DNA from: Dehalococcoidia bacterium
GTDB taxonomy: Bacteria > Chloroflexota > Dehalococcoidia > SZUA-161
NCBI GenBank assembly: GCA_030619685.1
Contig: JAUXAX010000021.1
Coordinates: 1 to 32,556, forward strand
Length of the DNA stretch: 32,556 nucleotides
Direction of reading: 5' to 3'
The translations under genes and the position numbers were made by a program. Below are positions 1-8,167 of this stretch, in pieces. Below the pieces are notes generated by a model. It had not been told where the DNA came from. It ran no database searches and saw only the letters and a program-made list of their open reading frames with translations. How positions within the stretch are numbered: the stretch's first letter is position 1; every line of letters begins with the position of its first letter.

Positions 1-435
1 CTTGACCTTTCCTGGGCGCATTTGTCCGTGGTGCCTGCCATCTACAACCACGATAGGTCCTAGAGCACATGCTCCTATACAGTTAACGGTCTCCAGTGAA
101 AACCGCATATCTTCGGTTGTCTCGCCAGCCTCGATGCCAAGTTGTCTTTTCACTTCGTCGACCACCGCAGGGGCACCGCGCACGTGGCAGGCAGTACCGA
201 GACAAACGCTGACTACGTGCTCACCGCGTGGCTTCAAACTGAATGCTTTGAAAAAGGTGGCCACACCATAGACCTGTATCAATGGAAGATCCAACTGACT
301 TGCTACTGCTCTCAGAGTATCTTCCGGTAGATAATGATATTCGGATTGTATGTCCTGAAGTATTGAGATAAGACTATCGCGGTCGCCACCGTATTTACTG
401 ACCGTTACCGCCACTTTTTCACAATCGCTCTTCAT
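1..435 (-). CDS. NuoE-like [2Fe-2S] thioredoxin-fold subunit (3' end outside window)
   Basis: The 145 residues in the window match the 24-kDa (NuoE/HoxE/HydC-type) subunit of NADH dehydrogenases and NAD-linked hydrogenases or dehydrogenases. The N-terminal helical part ends in the family segment around VYGVATFF (residues 55-62). The [2Fe-2S] ligands are C78 and C83 (CLGTAC) and C119 and C123 (NCIGAC). The chosen ATG at 435 has AGAGG about 10 nt upstream; the ORF is still open at position 1, so the last few residues and any NuoF-like partner lie outside. It sits 51 nt after the FAD oxidoreductase on the same strand, which suggests co-transcription and an NAD- or ferredoxin-linked electron path. 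Whether it belongs to complex I, a hydrogenase or a formate dehydrogenase cannot be told here. Confidence 0.9.
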   Translation of the reverse strand, partial: MKSDCEKVAVTVSKYGGDRDSLISILQDIQSEYHYLPEDTLRAVASQLDLPLIQVYGVATFFKAFSLKPRGEHVVSVCLGTACHVRGAPAVVDEVKRQLGIEAGETTEDMRFSLETVNCIGACALGPIVVVDGRHHGQMRPGKVK

Positions 436-486
436 TTTGTAAGGACCTCTCTGCGTACGTTTCCTTACTTCTATATATTCTTTCAT

Positions 487-1599
487 TCACAATATCTCGT
501 TTACTATGCTTTGAACATATCTTGCTATCGCCGGGGCGCTTGTTAGCCCTGGCGATTCGATGCCGATAAGGTTTATGAATCCAGGCAAGCCTTTGTCCTC
601 TTCATGTCTGATCACAAAATCTCTAAAACTCTCACCCAGACCCTGAAGCTTGGGTCTGATGCCTGCCATCTCAGGTGCCAGGTCGTCATACTCAATGAAT
701 GGCAGGAATTGCCTCACCGAGTCGTAGAAAACCCCTTGCTGCGATTCATCGACCTTGTAGTCTATTTCATCTACATACCTTGCGTTTGGCCCTAACCTCA
801 TCCTCCCTTCGACATCCAGAACAGTGTGGATTCCTGTTCCTCCTGAACCAGGTTCTGGGACTGGGAATATCAGCCTTTTGGCTAACCTACTCTTGCTACT
901 GCTAACGCTGAAGTATTCGCCTTTGCAGTAGCGTAGCTTATAGCCTGCCTGGTCTATGTCAATTCCTGCAAGTTGAGCTATTCTGTCTGAATGCAAGCCA
1001 GCGCAGTTTATGATGATTTCGGTCTTGAAAGTAAAGGATCCAGAGCTATTCTCTACCGCAACTTCGTATCCGTTAGATAGTCGTTCTATTCCAACCACCT
1101 TTGACCTATATACTATTTCTGCCCCTTTCTCCTTCGCCCTGCTGATAAAGAGCCTCATCAAAGCGTGGCAGTCTATGATCCCGCTTGAAGGTGAGAGAAT
1201 GGCTGCGATCGCTTCGACATTTGGTTCGAGTTCCCCAATCTTGCTTTTGGAGAGCATTGTCAGATCCTTCACCCCGTTTCCTTTTCCTTGGTCCAGCAAT
1301 GCCTCTAGTTTTTCGACCTCTTCGTTCTTGGTTGCGACAATAAGCTTACCTGTCTTTCTGTGGCCTATTCCATGTTGCTGGCAAAGTTCGTCAAGCAGAG
1401 CATTGCCAGCAACGCAGGTCTCTGCCTTTAGCGAGCCTTCGGGATAATAGATACCTGCATGGATGGTCTCGCTGTTCCTGCTACTCGTTTCTTGCCCAAA
1501 CGTTTCGTTCTTCTCCAGTATGTATACATCCCTGCCTTTTCCTGTTACTTGGGCAGCTACAGCCAGACCTATAACTCCGGCTCCGATGATGGTAATCAC
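487..1599 (-). CDS. FAD-dependent oxidoreductase, L-2-hydroxyglutarate dehydrogenase (LhgO)-like
   Basis: A 370-residue DAO-superfamily flavoprotein. The N-terminus carries the FAD dinucleotide motif GAGVIGLAVA followed by the acidic end of beta-2 (ILEK). The segment SSRNSETIHAGIYYP is characteristic of the L-2-hydroxyglutarate oxidase/dehydrogenase and glycerol-3-phosphate-like branch. Length is normal (370-400). The expected reaction is oxidation of a 2-hydroxy acid with electrons passed to quinone or another carrier; the NuoE-like gene just downstream makes electron transfer to a partner complex plausible (inference). The start is a GTG at 1599 with no obvious ribosome binding site, so initiation is uncertain. 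It lies about 105 nt after hisF, and the gap holds a hairpin repeat, so it may have its own transcript. Confidence 0.85.
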   Translation of the reverse strand: MITIIGAGVIGLAVAAQVTGKGRDVYILEKNETFGQETSSRNSETIHAGIYYPEGSLKAETCVAGNALLDELCQQHGIGHRKTGKLIVATKNEEVEKLEALLDQGKGNGVKDLTMLSKSKIGELEPNVEAIAAILSPSSGIIDCHALMRLFISRAKEKGAEIVYRSKVVGIERLSNGYEVAVENSSGSFTFKTEIIINCAGLHSDRIAQLAGIDIDQAGYKLRYCKGEYFSVSSSKSRLAKRLIFPVPEPGSGGTGIHTVLDVEGRMRLGPNARYVDEIDYKVDESQQGVFYDSVRQFLPFIEYDDLAPEMAGIRPKLQGLGESFRDFVIRHEEDKGLPGFINLIGIESPGLTSAPAIARYVQSIVNEIL

Positions 1600-1677
1600 G
1601 GCTTTAGTTGATTCTCTACCAGACTTTATTTGAGGATACTAGACTCACCGATGTTGCATGGTAACCGTTCACTGTAG

Positions 1678-1699
1678 GGGCAGACCCATGCGTCTGCCC
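1678..1699. repeat. Perfect 8-bp-stem hairpin, REP-like
   Basis: GGGCAGAC and GTCTGCCC form a perfect inverted repeat around a 6-nt loop, just downstream of the hisF stop codon. The preceding GTAGG plus a GGGCAGAC...GTCTGCCC palindrome resembles short dispersed palindromes common in many bacterial genomes. There is no T-tract on the minus strand, so an efficient intrinsic terminator is not supported, although it could protect the mRNA 3' end. No second copy was noticed in this window. Confidence 0.5.
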
Positions 1700-1704
1700 T
1701 CTGC

Positions 1705-2475
1705 CTAGATTTCTACAGGAATCCCCTTTTCCTTGAGGTACTGCTTCGCCTGCGGTATCGATATCTCTCCGAAGTGGAAAATAGAAGCAGCCAGTACCGC
1801 CGACGCTTTACCAATGGTCACTGCTTGGTAGAGGTGCTCAAGCGTGCCAGCGCCACCAGAGGCAGTGACTGGGATAGAGACGCCTTCAGCAACTGCTCTT
1901 GTCATCTCCAGGTCATAGCCCTCTTTGGTGCCGTCGGCGTCCTTGCTCGTGAGTAGGATCTCTCCTGCGCCGAGCTCTTCCACTTTCTTGGCCCATTCCG
2001 CGATATCGAGCCCTGTCCCCTCGGTACCGCTCTTGATCACTACCTCCAGCCGAGGGTAGCTGCTTTCTGGAGGATTCTTCCTCCCGTCGATTGCAACGAC
2101 TAGTTTGTGTTTTCCAAATCTACTGGCAGCTTTTCTGATGAGCTCGGGGTTCTTGACGGCAGAGGTATTGATTGAGACCTTGTCCACGCCGAGGTCGAAT
2201 AGTTCTTTCATATCGTCGATACTTCCAATGCCACCACCGACTGCGAAGGGGATAGTAACAACATCACAAACCTTCTTGACCCACTCCAATCTCGTCTTCC
2301 TATTCTCCACGGTAGCGAAAATGTCGAGGAAAACGAGCTCGTCTGCCCCCTCTCTACAATAGGCCTCCGCTGCCTCCACGGGGTCACGGGCGTCCCTCAG
2401 GTTGACAAAGTTCACTCCCTTGACCACTCTGCCATCCTTCACATCCAGACAGGGTATAATTTTCACCTTTTCCAT
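1705..2475 (-). CDS. hisF: Imidazole glycerol phosphate synthase cyclase subunit HisF
   Basis: A 256-residue TIM barrel of the usual HisF length. With HisH it converts PRFAR plus ammonia to imidazole glycerol phosphate and AICAR, in histidine biosynthesis. The N-terminus [16 protein letters not shown] contains the catalytic Asp of strand 1. The second catalytic Asp is in VVAIDGRK. Phosphate-binding segments AVGGGIGS and ASGGAG are intact. The ATG lies one nucleotide after the stop codon of the upstream nrpR-like gene, so translation is probably coupled. No other his gene is visible, so hisF is separated from a his operon or that operon lies elsewhere. Its pairing with a regulator of the NrpR type is unusual. 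Confidence 0.95.
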   Translation of the reverse strand: MEKVKIIPCLDVKDGRVVKGVNFVNLRDARDPVEAAEAYCREGADELVFLDIFATVENRKTRLEWVKKVCDVVTIPFAVGGGIGSIDDMKELFDLGVDKVSINTSAVKNPELIRKAASRFGKHKLVVAIDGRKNPPESSYPRLEVVIKSGTEGTGLDIAEWAKKVEELGAGEILLTSKDADGTKEGYDLEMTRAVAEGVSIPVTASGGAGTLEHLYQAVTIGKASAVLAASIFHFGEISIPQAKQYLKEKGIPVEI

Positions 2476-2476
2476 A

Positions 2477-3469
2477 TCACAATTCCTCGAATTTGGTTAA
2501 ATCTTGGTACTCCATTACAGTGCTCATGGCATGGTTCTCAGCCTCGATTCCAGCTTCTTCGGCAGCAGCCACCGGATTCAACCCTCCGAGGAGTATCATG
2601 CCGATCCTATTGAGCTCCACAGGGATTTCACACACTGGCTCGCTGGTGTTTCCCATCACCAACAGCCCGCCGAATCCAGCTTCTCTCAGTTTGGCGACCA
2701 CTTCCTCTGCTATATCGCGGCACAGGGCTGGGATTTCGCGAAAATTGGCCAGCATCTTGCCGTTGCCGTTCTTGGCTGCCTCTCTCACGGATGTCATCTT
2801 GGCCCTGATGAATACCTCTGAAGGATCGACGGATGAGCCTGCATAGTGAATCAATTCCACGAAGCGAAAGGGCTTGTGATTTCGCATCTGGAGTATGCCA
2901 CCGAACTTGGAGTCCATGGGAACGCCGGCCTTGAGCAAGGCGCCATTAACCACAATACTGCAAACCGTGGCCAGTCCTGTCTTGCCCTCGGGGACGGTTA
3001 ACTCTCCCAGCCTTTCTCCTTCGTGAGCCACCGCTACCAACTCGCTGGCACAGAGGCCATTTTCGAAAGCGGGCCTCATCGCTTGGAGTGCCCTGTCAAG
3101 CTTTGATGTGGGGAAGAACGAGATATTCACTGGAATCGGACCGCATCCCTTTTCGTAGTCGAAGTCGGTGCGAAAGGCGAGCAACTCAATCTTGGAGATG
3201 GCCAAACCGACCTTGTCCTTGACGAGAGCGCTGCCAAGCTCTTCCTCTCCCTGCTCTGTGAGCAACCGACCGTCACGGCCTATAAGCTGAGTTAACCCTC
3301 GCTCGTCCATGAGCTTCAAATGGTATCTTACCGCCCTTTCGCCCAATTCAACACCGTATTCCTTCAGGCGGTGGGAGACAACCCTGGCCCCCAGAGGTTC
3401 CTGACATTCGCTCAGAACCTTAAGGATCGAAATCACCTTTCTCTCGACATCCTGCGTTTCAAAGCCCAC
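2477..3469 (-). CDS. NrpR-type transcriptional regulator (winged HTH plus DUF128/NrpR domain)
   Basis: A 330-residue regulator. Residues about 5-70 form a winged HTH (DVERKVISILKVL ... GERAVRYHLKLMDERGL) and the remainder matches the DUF128/NrpR effector domain (VGLAISKIELLAFRTDFDYEKG region, then a long alpha/beta domain). NrpR proteins of methanogenic archaea are 2-oxoglutarate-responsive repressors of nitrogen-fixation and assimilation genes; some carry two effector domains, this one has a single domain. The GTG at 3469 is chosen because AGGAGG precedes it by 7 nt; an upstream in-frame ATG at 3550 lacks a site and would add 27 unfamiliar residues. It is directly upstream of hisF, whose pathway draws nitrogen from glutamine, so nitrogen control of the operon is a reasonable inference. 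Confidence 0.8.
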   Translation of the reverse strand: MGFETQDVERKVISILKVLSECQEPLGARVVSHRLKEYGVELGERAVRYHLKLMDERGLTQLIGRDGRLLTEQGEEELGSALVKDKVGLAISKIELLAFRTDFDYEKGCGPIPVNISFFPTSKLDRALQAMRPAFENGLCASELVAVAHEGERLGELTVPEGKTGLATVCSIVVNGALLKAGVPMDSKFGGILQMRNHKPFRFVELIHYAGSSVDPSEVFIRAKMTSVREAAKNGNGKMLANFREIPALCRDIAEEVVAKLREAGFGGLLVMGNTSEPVCEIPVELNRIGMILLGGLNPVAAAEEAGIEAENHAMSTVMEYQDLTKFEEL

Positions 3470-3716
3470 GGCTCTCCTCCTACGAACTTGCACAAGGCAG
3501 TAGGAAACCTTTTGCCTAAGTATACACGAAGCAAGGACTTTGTCAACCACTAGACGGTAACAAATCTTGACTCTGATGCGCGGGAAACACGGAGTCTAGG
3601 TTTCAGCCTAAACAGCATTTCAAAGACAAGAATGGGTGAGCGGCAGGTCGCCTTTTTCGCTTTCAAATCACAGTGAGCCTCTGCTGGCGCCCTCTCCCAC
3701 ATGACCCCTATGGCAC

Positions 3717-3860
3717 TTTTCATCAAGCGACCGTTTGAGACGCACCGACCTCTTACTGGAGGATGCCGTCTTCCTTGACCTGCCAGCGCGGCTCACTAAG
3801 CAGCTTCTGGAACTGGGTTCCTGTTTTTCCCTCTTTGTCTACAGATACGAGCCATGCTAG
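3717..3860 (+). pseudogene. Remnant of a Crp/Fnr-family regulator
   Basis: One open frame reads SSSDRLRRTDLLLEDAVF followed by LDLPARLTKQLLELG. This is very like the linker helix and start of the DNA-binding domain in Crp/Fnr proteins, where LEDLAFLDLPARLA-type sequence is typical. The frame then diverges and stops at 3858-3860, and no cAMP-binding domain or complete HTH is found on either side. This is therefore a fragment in the otherwise gene-free stretch 3551-4072. Identification rests on about 32 residues only. Apart from this fragment and the strong ribosome binding site of the next gene, I see nothing else in 3551-4072. Confidence 0.5.
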
Positions 3861-4072
3861 AATGACTGGGGGTAATGTTGCTAAACAAAGTACATCCCTC
3901 TAGACTCTAATTTGTAGCATAGTGAGGAACGGACTATGAGATTGGCCGTGAAGAACACAGAAAGATATGTTGGTTGTCAGGGTTGCATGTTTGCATGGCC
4001 GGGCTTTAGATCTAGATGCAGAGGCCGAGACGGCGCGCGCCTGTTCACTCGATCTAGCAAAAGGAGGAGGAT

Positions 4073-5230
4073 ATGGACTTCGATCTGACTGAAGAGCAAC
4101 AAATGCTGAAGGCCAATGTCCGCAACTTTTTGGAGAAAGAGATAGTGCCTGTCGTCGATGAGCATGAAAGAAAGGGCCCGTTGGCCAAAGAAACAGCCGC
4201 CGCCTTTATTCGACAGTTGATACCCTTCGGCTATGTGGTTGGCTTTCTGCCCGAACAGTACGGCGGCTCTCAGCTAGAATACAAGACCAATGGTATCCTC
4301 ATAGAGGAACTAGCCAGGGCCTGGGCCAGTCTTGCCGGAGTGGTATTCCTTACCACAGGTTTTTGTTGGCTCTTGGCCGAAGCGGGCCCCCCGCAGCTGA
4401 AGGAGAGATTGCTGCCTCTGGCTGCCTCTGGCGACTTCATAGGCTGCCTGGCAATAACGGAGCCCAACGCTGGTTCCGATGTGGCCAGCATAGAAACCAC
4501 TGCGGTCCTCGATGGGGACGAATACATCATCAACGGGAAAAAGACGTGGATTTCCAACGGCAGCATAGCCGACGCGGCTTTTGTCCTCGCCACAACAGAC
4601 AAGTCACAGGGCCCTTTGGCGATGTCCTTTCTACTCGTAGAGAGGGACGTGTCTCCCTTCGCCGTTAGAGAGCTGCACAAGCTAGGGGTCCGTGCCTTTC
4701 CTACAGCAGAACTTTCGTTCAGCGACTGTCGAGTTCCCAGGGGAAATCTTGTGGACCCAGGCTCCGGCTACCAACGGACAATGCTCTTCTTTGATGTGTC
4801 ACGTGCGACGGTGGCAGCAATATCCACAGGCATTGCTCAGGCTGCCATAGATGCTTCGATCAAATACGCCAAAGAGCGGAAGCAGTTTGGCCGCCCCATA
4901 GGTAGTTTCCAGATGATACAGGAGATGATTGTCGACATGATAGCGGAAACTGAGGCCGGGCGTCTTCTTGCCTTCCGCGCCCTGGATCTCCTGGACAAGG
5001 GGGAGAGGTGCCGTTGGCAATCATCTTTAGCAAAGGCCTACGCCACCGAGGCGGCTGTGAGGACGACTTCTAAGGCTATCCAGATTCATGGCGCTGTGGG
5101 ACTCTCCGATGAATATCCTGTAGAGCGATACTTCAGGGATGCGAGAGCCTCGTCTATATCCGATGGTACTACGCAGATCCAAAAACTGATCGTGGGAAGG
5201 GAAGCTCTGGGGATAAGAGCCTTTTTCTAG
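4073..5230 (+). CDS. Acyl-CoA dehydrogenase
   Basis: A 385-residue flavoprotein of normal family length. It would desaturate an acyl-CoA at alpha/beta and pass electrons to ETF or another acceptor. The N-terminal helical domain starts FDLTEEQQMLKANVRNF. The middle beta domain has CLAITEPNAGSD and KTWISNGSIADAAFV, which contact FAD and substrate. The C-terminal domain has ERKQFGRPIGSFQMIQ and IQIHGAVGLSDEYPVER. At the usual catalytic-base position (YEGT in medium-chain enzymes) it reads ISDGT, so the base would be Asp (D364) rather than Glu; the substrate class may therefore be atypical. AAAGGAGGAGG lies just before the ATG. It is convergent with a damaged thiolase gene, which suggests a CoA-thioester oxidation locus. 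Confidence 0.93.
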   Translation: MDFDLTEEQQMLKANVRNFLEKEIVPVVDEHERKGPLAKETAAAFIRQLIPFGYVVGFLPEQYGGSQLEYKTNGILIEELARAWASLAGVVFLTTGFCWLLAEAGPPQLKERLLPLAASGDFIGCLAITEPNAGSDVASIETTAVLDGDEYIINGKKTWISNGSIADAAFVLATTDKSQGPLAMSFLLVERDVSPFAVRELHKLGVRAFPTAELSFSDCRVPRGNLVDPGSGYQRTMLFFDVSRATVAAISTGIAQAAIDASIKYAKERKQFGRPIGSFQMIQEMIVDMIAETEAGRLLAFRALDLLDKGERCRWQSSLAKAYATEAAVRTTSKAIQIHGAVGLSDEYPVERYFRDARASSISDGTTQIQKLIVGREALGIRAFF

Positions 5231-5232
5231 CC

Positions 5233-5440
5233 GCGAGGTTGAAGCCAGTAGCGGCTACCACGCCACCTGTGGTGCCCACAGCCCCAACCTGAGGGATGAT
5301 CCACTTGCCAGGATTGAAGTAATCGTCGGCAAGCTCGAAAGAGCCGAGCACTACGTTGTCGATGTCTTTCATCTGCATGCCGGCCTCTTGCTCTTATGAA
5401 TGGTTTGCCCTACCCCTACGATAGCAATCCTTTCAGCCAT
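5233..5440 (-). pseudogene. Remnant of a second thiolase-like gene
   Basis: Starting at an ATG at 5440 with AGGAGG 7 nt upstream, the frame reads MAERIAIVGVGQTIHKSKRP, a typical thiolase N-terminus and similar to the intact neighbour's MAGRVGIVAVAQTKF. It then hits a stop. A different frame resumes with MQMKDIDNVVLGSFELADD and FNPGKWIIPQVGAVGTTGG, also thiolase-like sequence that normally follows after roughly 25 more residues. The gene has therefore lost an internal segment, is frameshifted, and is cut off at the 3' end of the acyl-CoA dehydrogenase. The stop of the intact thiolase overlaps the ribosome binding site, so this was once the next gene in that operon. Confidence 0.7.
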
Positions 5441-5449
5441 TGATTCCTC

Positions 5450-6601
5450 CTAGTTCTCCATGGTAATCACGCATTGTAGCTGTCCCGCAGGGCCGTCGAC
5501 CCCTTGCGCGAGAGCTCTCTTGACTCCGGGAACCTGCCTGGCGCTGGCCTCTCCGCGCAGTTGCAGCACGCACTCGACTACCCGCTGCATACCGGCAACG
5601 CATACCGGGAGACCAGAGAGCATGCCTCCGGAGGGGTTTATAGGAAGCTCCGCGCCCATCTCGGTTTTCCCGCTTTCGATGAGCTTGCCGCCTTCTCCCT
5701 TACCGCAGAAGCCCAGGCCCTCGCTCCATAGCAGCTCTTGATATGAGTATTGCTCTGAGATCTCAGCCAGATCGAACTCTTTCATGGGCTGCTTCACTCC
5801 AGCCATCTTGTAGGCTCGCTGCGCAGCGGTCGTCAGAGCCTCGCAGTCGGCCAATTCCCTCCATCCCAGCTCATGATGATCGTAGCAACTGCCCAGACCC
5901 GTGATCCATACCGGCTTGTCTGTTAGCTTCTTGGCTTTCTCCTCGCAGGCCAGGATCATGGCGCAGGCGCCGTCCACGGGTACAGGCTTGGCCTCCTGTA
6001 CCCTTATGGGATCGCACAGCATGGTTGACCTGAGCACGTCATCTACCGTTAGGTTATCGCAGCACATGGCGAAGGGGTTGTTCCCTGCGTTCTTGCGGCT
6101 CTTCACCACCACCTTGGCGCACTGCTCAGGGGTTATCCCATATTTGGTGGTGTATCTCATCGCTTGCAAGGCAGCAGCGGAGACAAAGTCGAGGCCGACC
6201 CTTCGCTGATAGATTGGGTCCATGCCCCCCCATTCTATCTGGTTCTTTTGGCACTGTGATTCCTTGTTGTGGGACAGCAGCAGGACGATGTCACAGTGTC
6301 CCGAGAGAATCTGCATCGCGCTGTAGTACACCGCCAGGGCACCGTCTCCCGTAACCCTCTCGTCTTCCCTCTGGTACGCGCCCACTATGTAACCAAGATG
6401 CATGTGCATACCAGCAGGCCCGCCGAACAAGTCAAAATATGCCACCGTTGTGCAATCTATGCCATCTTCTTTGAACTCGAGCCCGGTTTGCCCCATCACA
6501 TCCCGGGTCACGTCGTACATCAGCTCGCCAGTGTGCAGGGTGGACTTTCTCTCCTCAAACTTGGTCTGGGCTACGGCCACTATACCGACCCTTCCCGCCA
6601 T
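5450..6601 (-). CDS. SCP2-type thiolase-like protein lacking the canonical nucleophile
   Basis: A 383-residue protein of the non-specific lipid-transfer/SCP2-thiolase and archaeal acetyl-CoA acetyltransferase group. Recognisable blocks are GIVAVAQTKFEER at the N-terminus, GLGFCGKGEGGKLIESGKT and INPSGGMLSGLPVCVAGM near the C-terminus. Where biosynthetic thiolases carry the acyl-accepting Cys, this protein reads VTGDGALAVYY (about residues 83-93), without a Cys. The usual HPxGxxG near the C-terminus is replaced by GLPVCVAG. It may use another residue, or act as a structural or CoA-binding partner as in the HMG-CoA synthase/thiolase/DUF35 assemblies. No DUF35 protein is next to it. The downstream gene is a broken paralogue. 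Confidence 0.85.
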   Translation of the reverse strand: MAGRVGIVAVAQTKFEERKSTLHTGELMYDVTRDVMGQTGLEFKEDGIDCTTVAYFDLFGGPAGMHMHLGYIVGAYQREDERVTGDGALAVYYSAMQILSGHCDIVLLLSHNKESQCQKNQIEWGGMDPIYQRRVGLDFVSAAALQAMRYTTKYGITPEQCAKVVVKSRKNAGNNPFAMCCDNLTVDDVLRSTMLCDPIRVQEAKPVPVDGACAMILACEEKAKKLTDKPVWITGLGSCYDHHELGWRELADCEALTTAAQRAYKMAGVKQPMKEFDLAEISEQYSYQELLWSEGLGFCGKGEGGKLIESGKTEMGAELPINPSGGMLSGLPVCVAGMQRVVECVLQLRGEASARQVPGVKRALAQGVDGPAGQLQCVITMEN

Positions 6602-6799
6602 ATAGCACCCCCTGTTTCTTAACTGCCAAATAATGCCCCGCTAGCCAACGCCGTGTCATGGACACCTTCTGATTGTCCGCTAGCTAGTGTGGCAACCAAA
6701 GAAACATGCTAAACTACACCCGCTGTCGGTGTCAACTTACGGTAGTGGAGCCGATGTGCTTGACAGGTGCATTCCCTCGTGGTAGCATTCTTCGAGGTC

Positions 6800-6880
6800 G
6801 TGCCAGATGGGCAGCTAAGCGGTGCCCTGAACCCGCAATCCGCTACAGCGGGATCGAATTCCTCCTCGAGGTCTTAAGCC
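6800..6880 (+). ncRNA. ffs: SRP RNA Alu-domain-like fragment (probably degenerate)
   Basis: The segment contains AGCGGTGCCCTGAACC, CGCAATCCGCTACAGCGGG and TCGAATTCCTCCTCGAGG in order. This is nearly the 5' Alu domain of the large bacterial SRP RNA as known from Bacillus subtilis scRNA, whose corresponding parts read GCGGTGCCCTGTAACC, GCAATCCGCT and CTTCTCGAGG. The S domain, with its SRP54-binding AGGTCCGGAAGGAAGCAGC-type loop, should follow, but it is absent before the next gene starts at 7009. This looks like a truncated or degenerate copy, not the functional gene. Nothing else is recognisable in 6602-7008 apart from the ribosome binding site at 6992-6999. Confidence 0.6.
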
Positions 6881-7008
6881 TCCTATGCCGCGAACTTCAT
6901 CACGGGTCAGACACTTAGCGTTGGCGGCGGCTTCAGCATGATGTAGCCATCCGGTTTGGGATGAGACCAGACCTACCTCGAAAATCCTGAAAAGGGGAGC
7001 AAGTAAAA

Positions 7009-7923
7009 GTGGAAGATATCAGGCCGATTGACATTATGAACTATCCCTTTTGGAATCCTACTGCGTGGCACGGCAGGGAGTGGCATATCCTGGGTGCTAC
7101 CATGATGAGGTCACATGTGCACCCTGGGTCAGAGCATCCGAAGAATATACTGCTGGACACCATGAAGAACCCGCCAGAGCCGTTACCTGTTGCCACTCCT
7201 ACCACTGAGGAATTCGTAGCTCAGATGGATGAAGTCGGCTACGACAAGATCTTTATCTCTGCTCTCAAGATGTGGTCCCATTGGGACAAAAAGCTGATCT
7301 GGGACTACACAATTGACGAGGTTTACGAGCATATAAAGGATTACCCTGATCGGTTGGTGGGTGCAGTCAGTTACAACCCCTTTCGCATCGAGGAAAGCCT
7401 GGAGGAGATAGAAAGGGGCGTCAGGGAATATGGGGCCAAGTACTGCTATTTCCACTCCCTCACCTTTAGCCTGCCCCTCAACGACAAAAGGCTGTACCCC
7501 TGTTATGCCAAGTGCAGCGAGCTAGGGATACCCGTTGGGATGCAGACGGGGCATGCAGCGGAGCTTTTCCCTAGTTGGCCAGGGTACCCTATGTACCTCG
7601 ACGAGGTGGCCTTGGACTTCCCCGGGCTCACCATCATCGGGTCTCACACTGGCTGGCCCTGGGTTAACGAGCTAGTATGTATGGCCTGGAAGCATCCTAA
7701 TGTCTACTGTGACTGCTCCGCCTGGATGCCAAAACTTCTGCCTAAACTCCATCCACAGTTGCTCGTCTTTATGCAATACTGGGCCGGTCAGGAGAAGACC
7801 CTCTTCGGCACCAACAACATGGGTCTTAAGCCTTTTAAGGAGCAGTTCTTAGCATTGCCCCTGAGTGACGAAGCCAAAAGAATGATCATGCGCGAAAACG
7901 CGATCAAGGTTCTTAACCTGTAA
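7009..7923 (+). CDS. Amidohydrolase-2 family protein with altered metal-site motifs
   Basis: A 304-residue TIM-barrel protein of the amidohydrolase_2 (ACMSD-like decarboxylase/hydrolase) family. Supporting segments are DRLVGAVSYNPF, LGIPVGMQTGHAAE, LDFPGLTIIGSHTGWPWVNE, HPNVYCDCSAW and the terminal LFGTNNMGLKPF with a C-terminal ENAIKVLNL helix. Family members usually start with DxHxH and end with an FGTDxP/FGSDYP Asp metal ligand. Here these read DIMNYPFW and FGTNNM. The start is GTG at 7009 with AAGGGGAG about 9 nt upstream. The substrate is unknown; related proteins in anaerobes often sit among CoA-ester genes, as here. It may be a decarboxylase-fold protein with changed or lost metal dependence. 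Confidence 0.85.
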   Translation: MEDIRPIDIMNYPFWNPTAWHGREWHILGATMMRSHVHPGSEHPKNILLDTMKNPPEPLPVATPTTEEFVAQMDEVGYDKIFISALKMWSHWDKKLIWDYTIDEVYEHIKDYPDRLVGAVSYNPFRIEESLEEIERGVREYGAKYCYFHSLTFSLPLNDKRLYPCYAKCSELGIPVGMQTGHAAELFPSWPGYPMYLDEVALDFPGLTIIGSHTGWPWVNELVCMAWKHPNVYCDCSAWMPKLLPKLHPQLLVFMQYWAGQEKTLFGTNNMGLKPFKEQFLALPLSDEAKRMIMRENAIKVLNL

Positions 7924-8167
7924 GTGCAGGGGCTCTAATGGCTTACTCCCCGCCAATAGGTCCCTGGACCGTTAAACAGGACGGTAAACGAAACAGGGAA
8001 TGATAGTGTTAGCCAAAAAAAATCCTTTTCGGATTTCTCCTTGACATTTGGCACGTCATAGGCAATTCTTTTAGGGCAATACACAATATACAATACGCAA
8101 GAGACTAGTTTGTACCGGCCGAAAACGATGATCAATGTCTGACCTAATGGCCAGTTCAAGGAGTACC

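Noticed and set aside
8039..8075. TTGACA-based promoter upstream of the sulfotransferase
   Set aside because: The -35 is good but no acceptable -10 stands at 16-18 nt.
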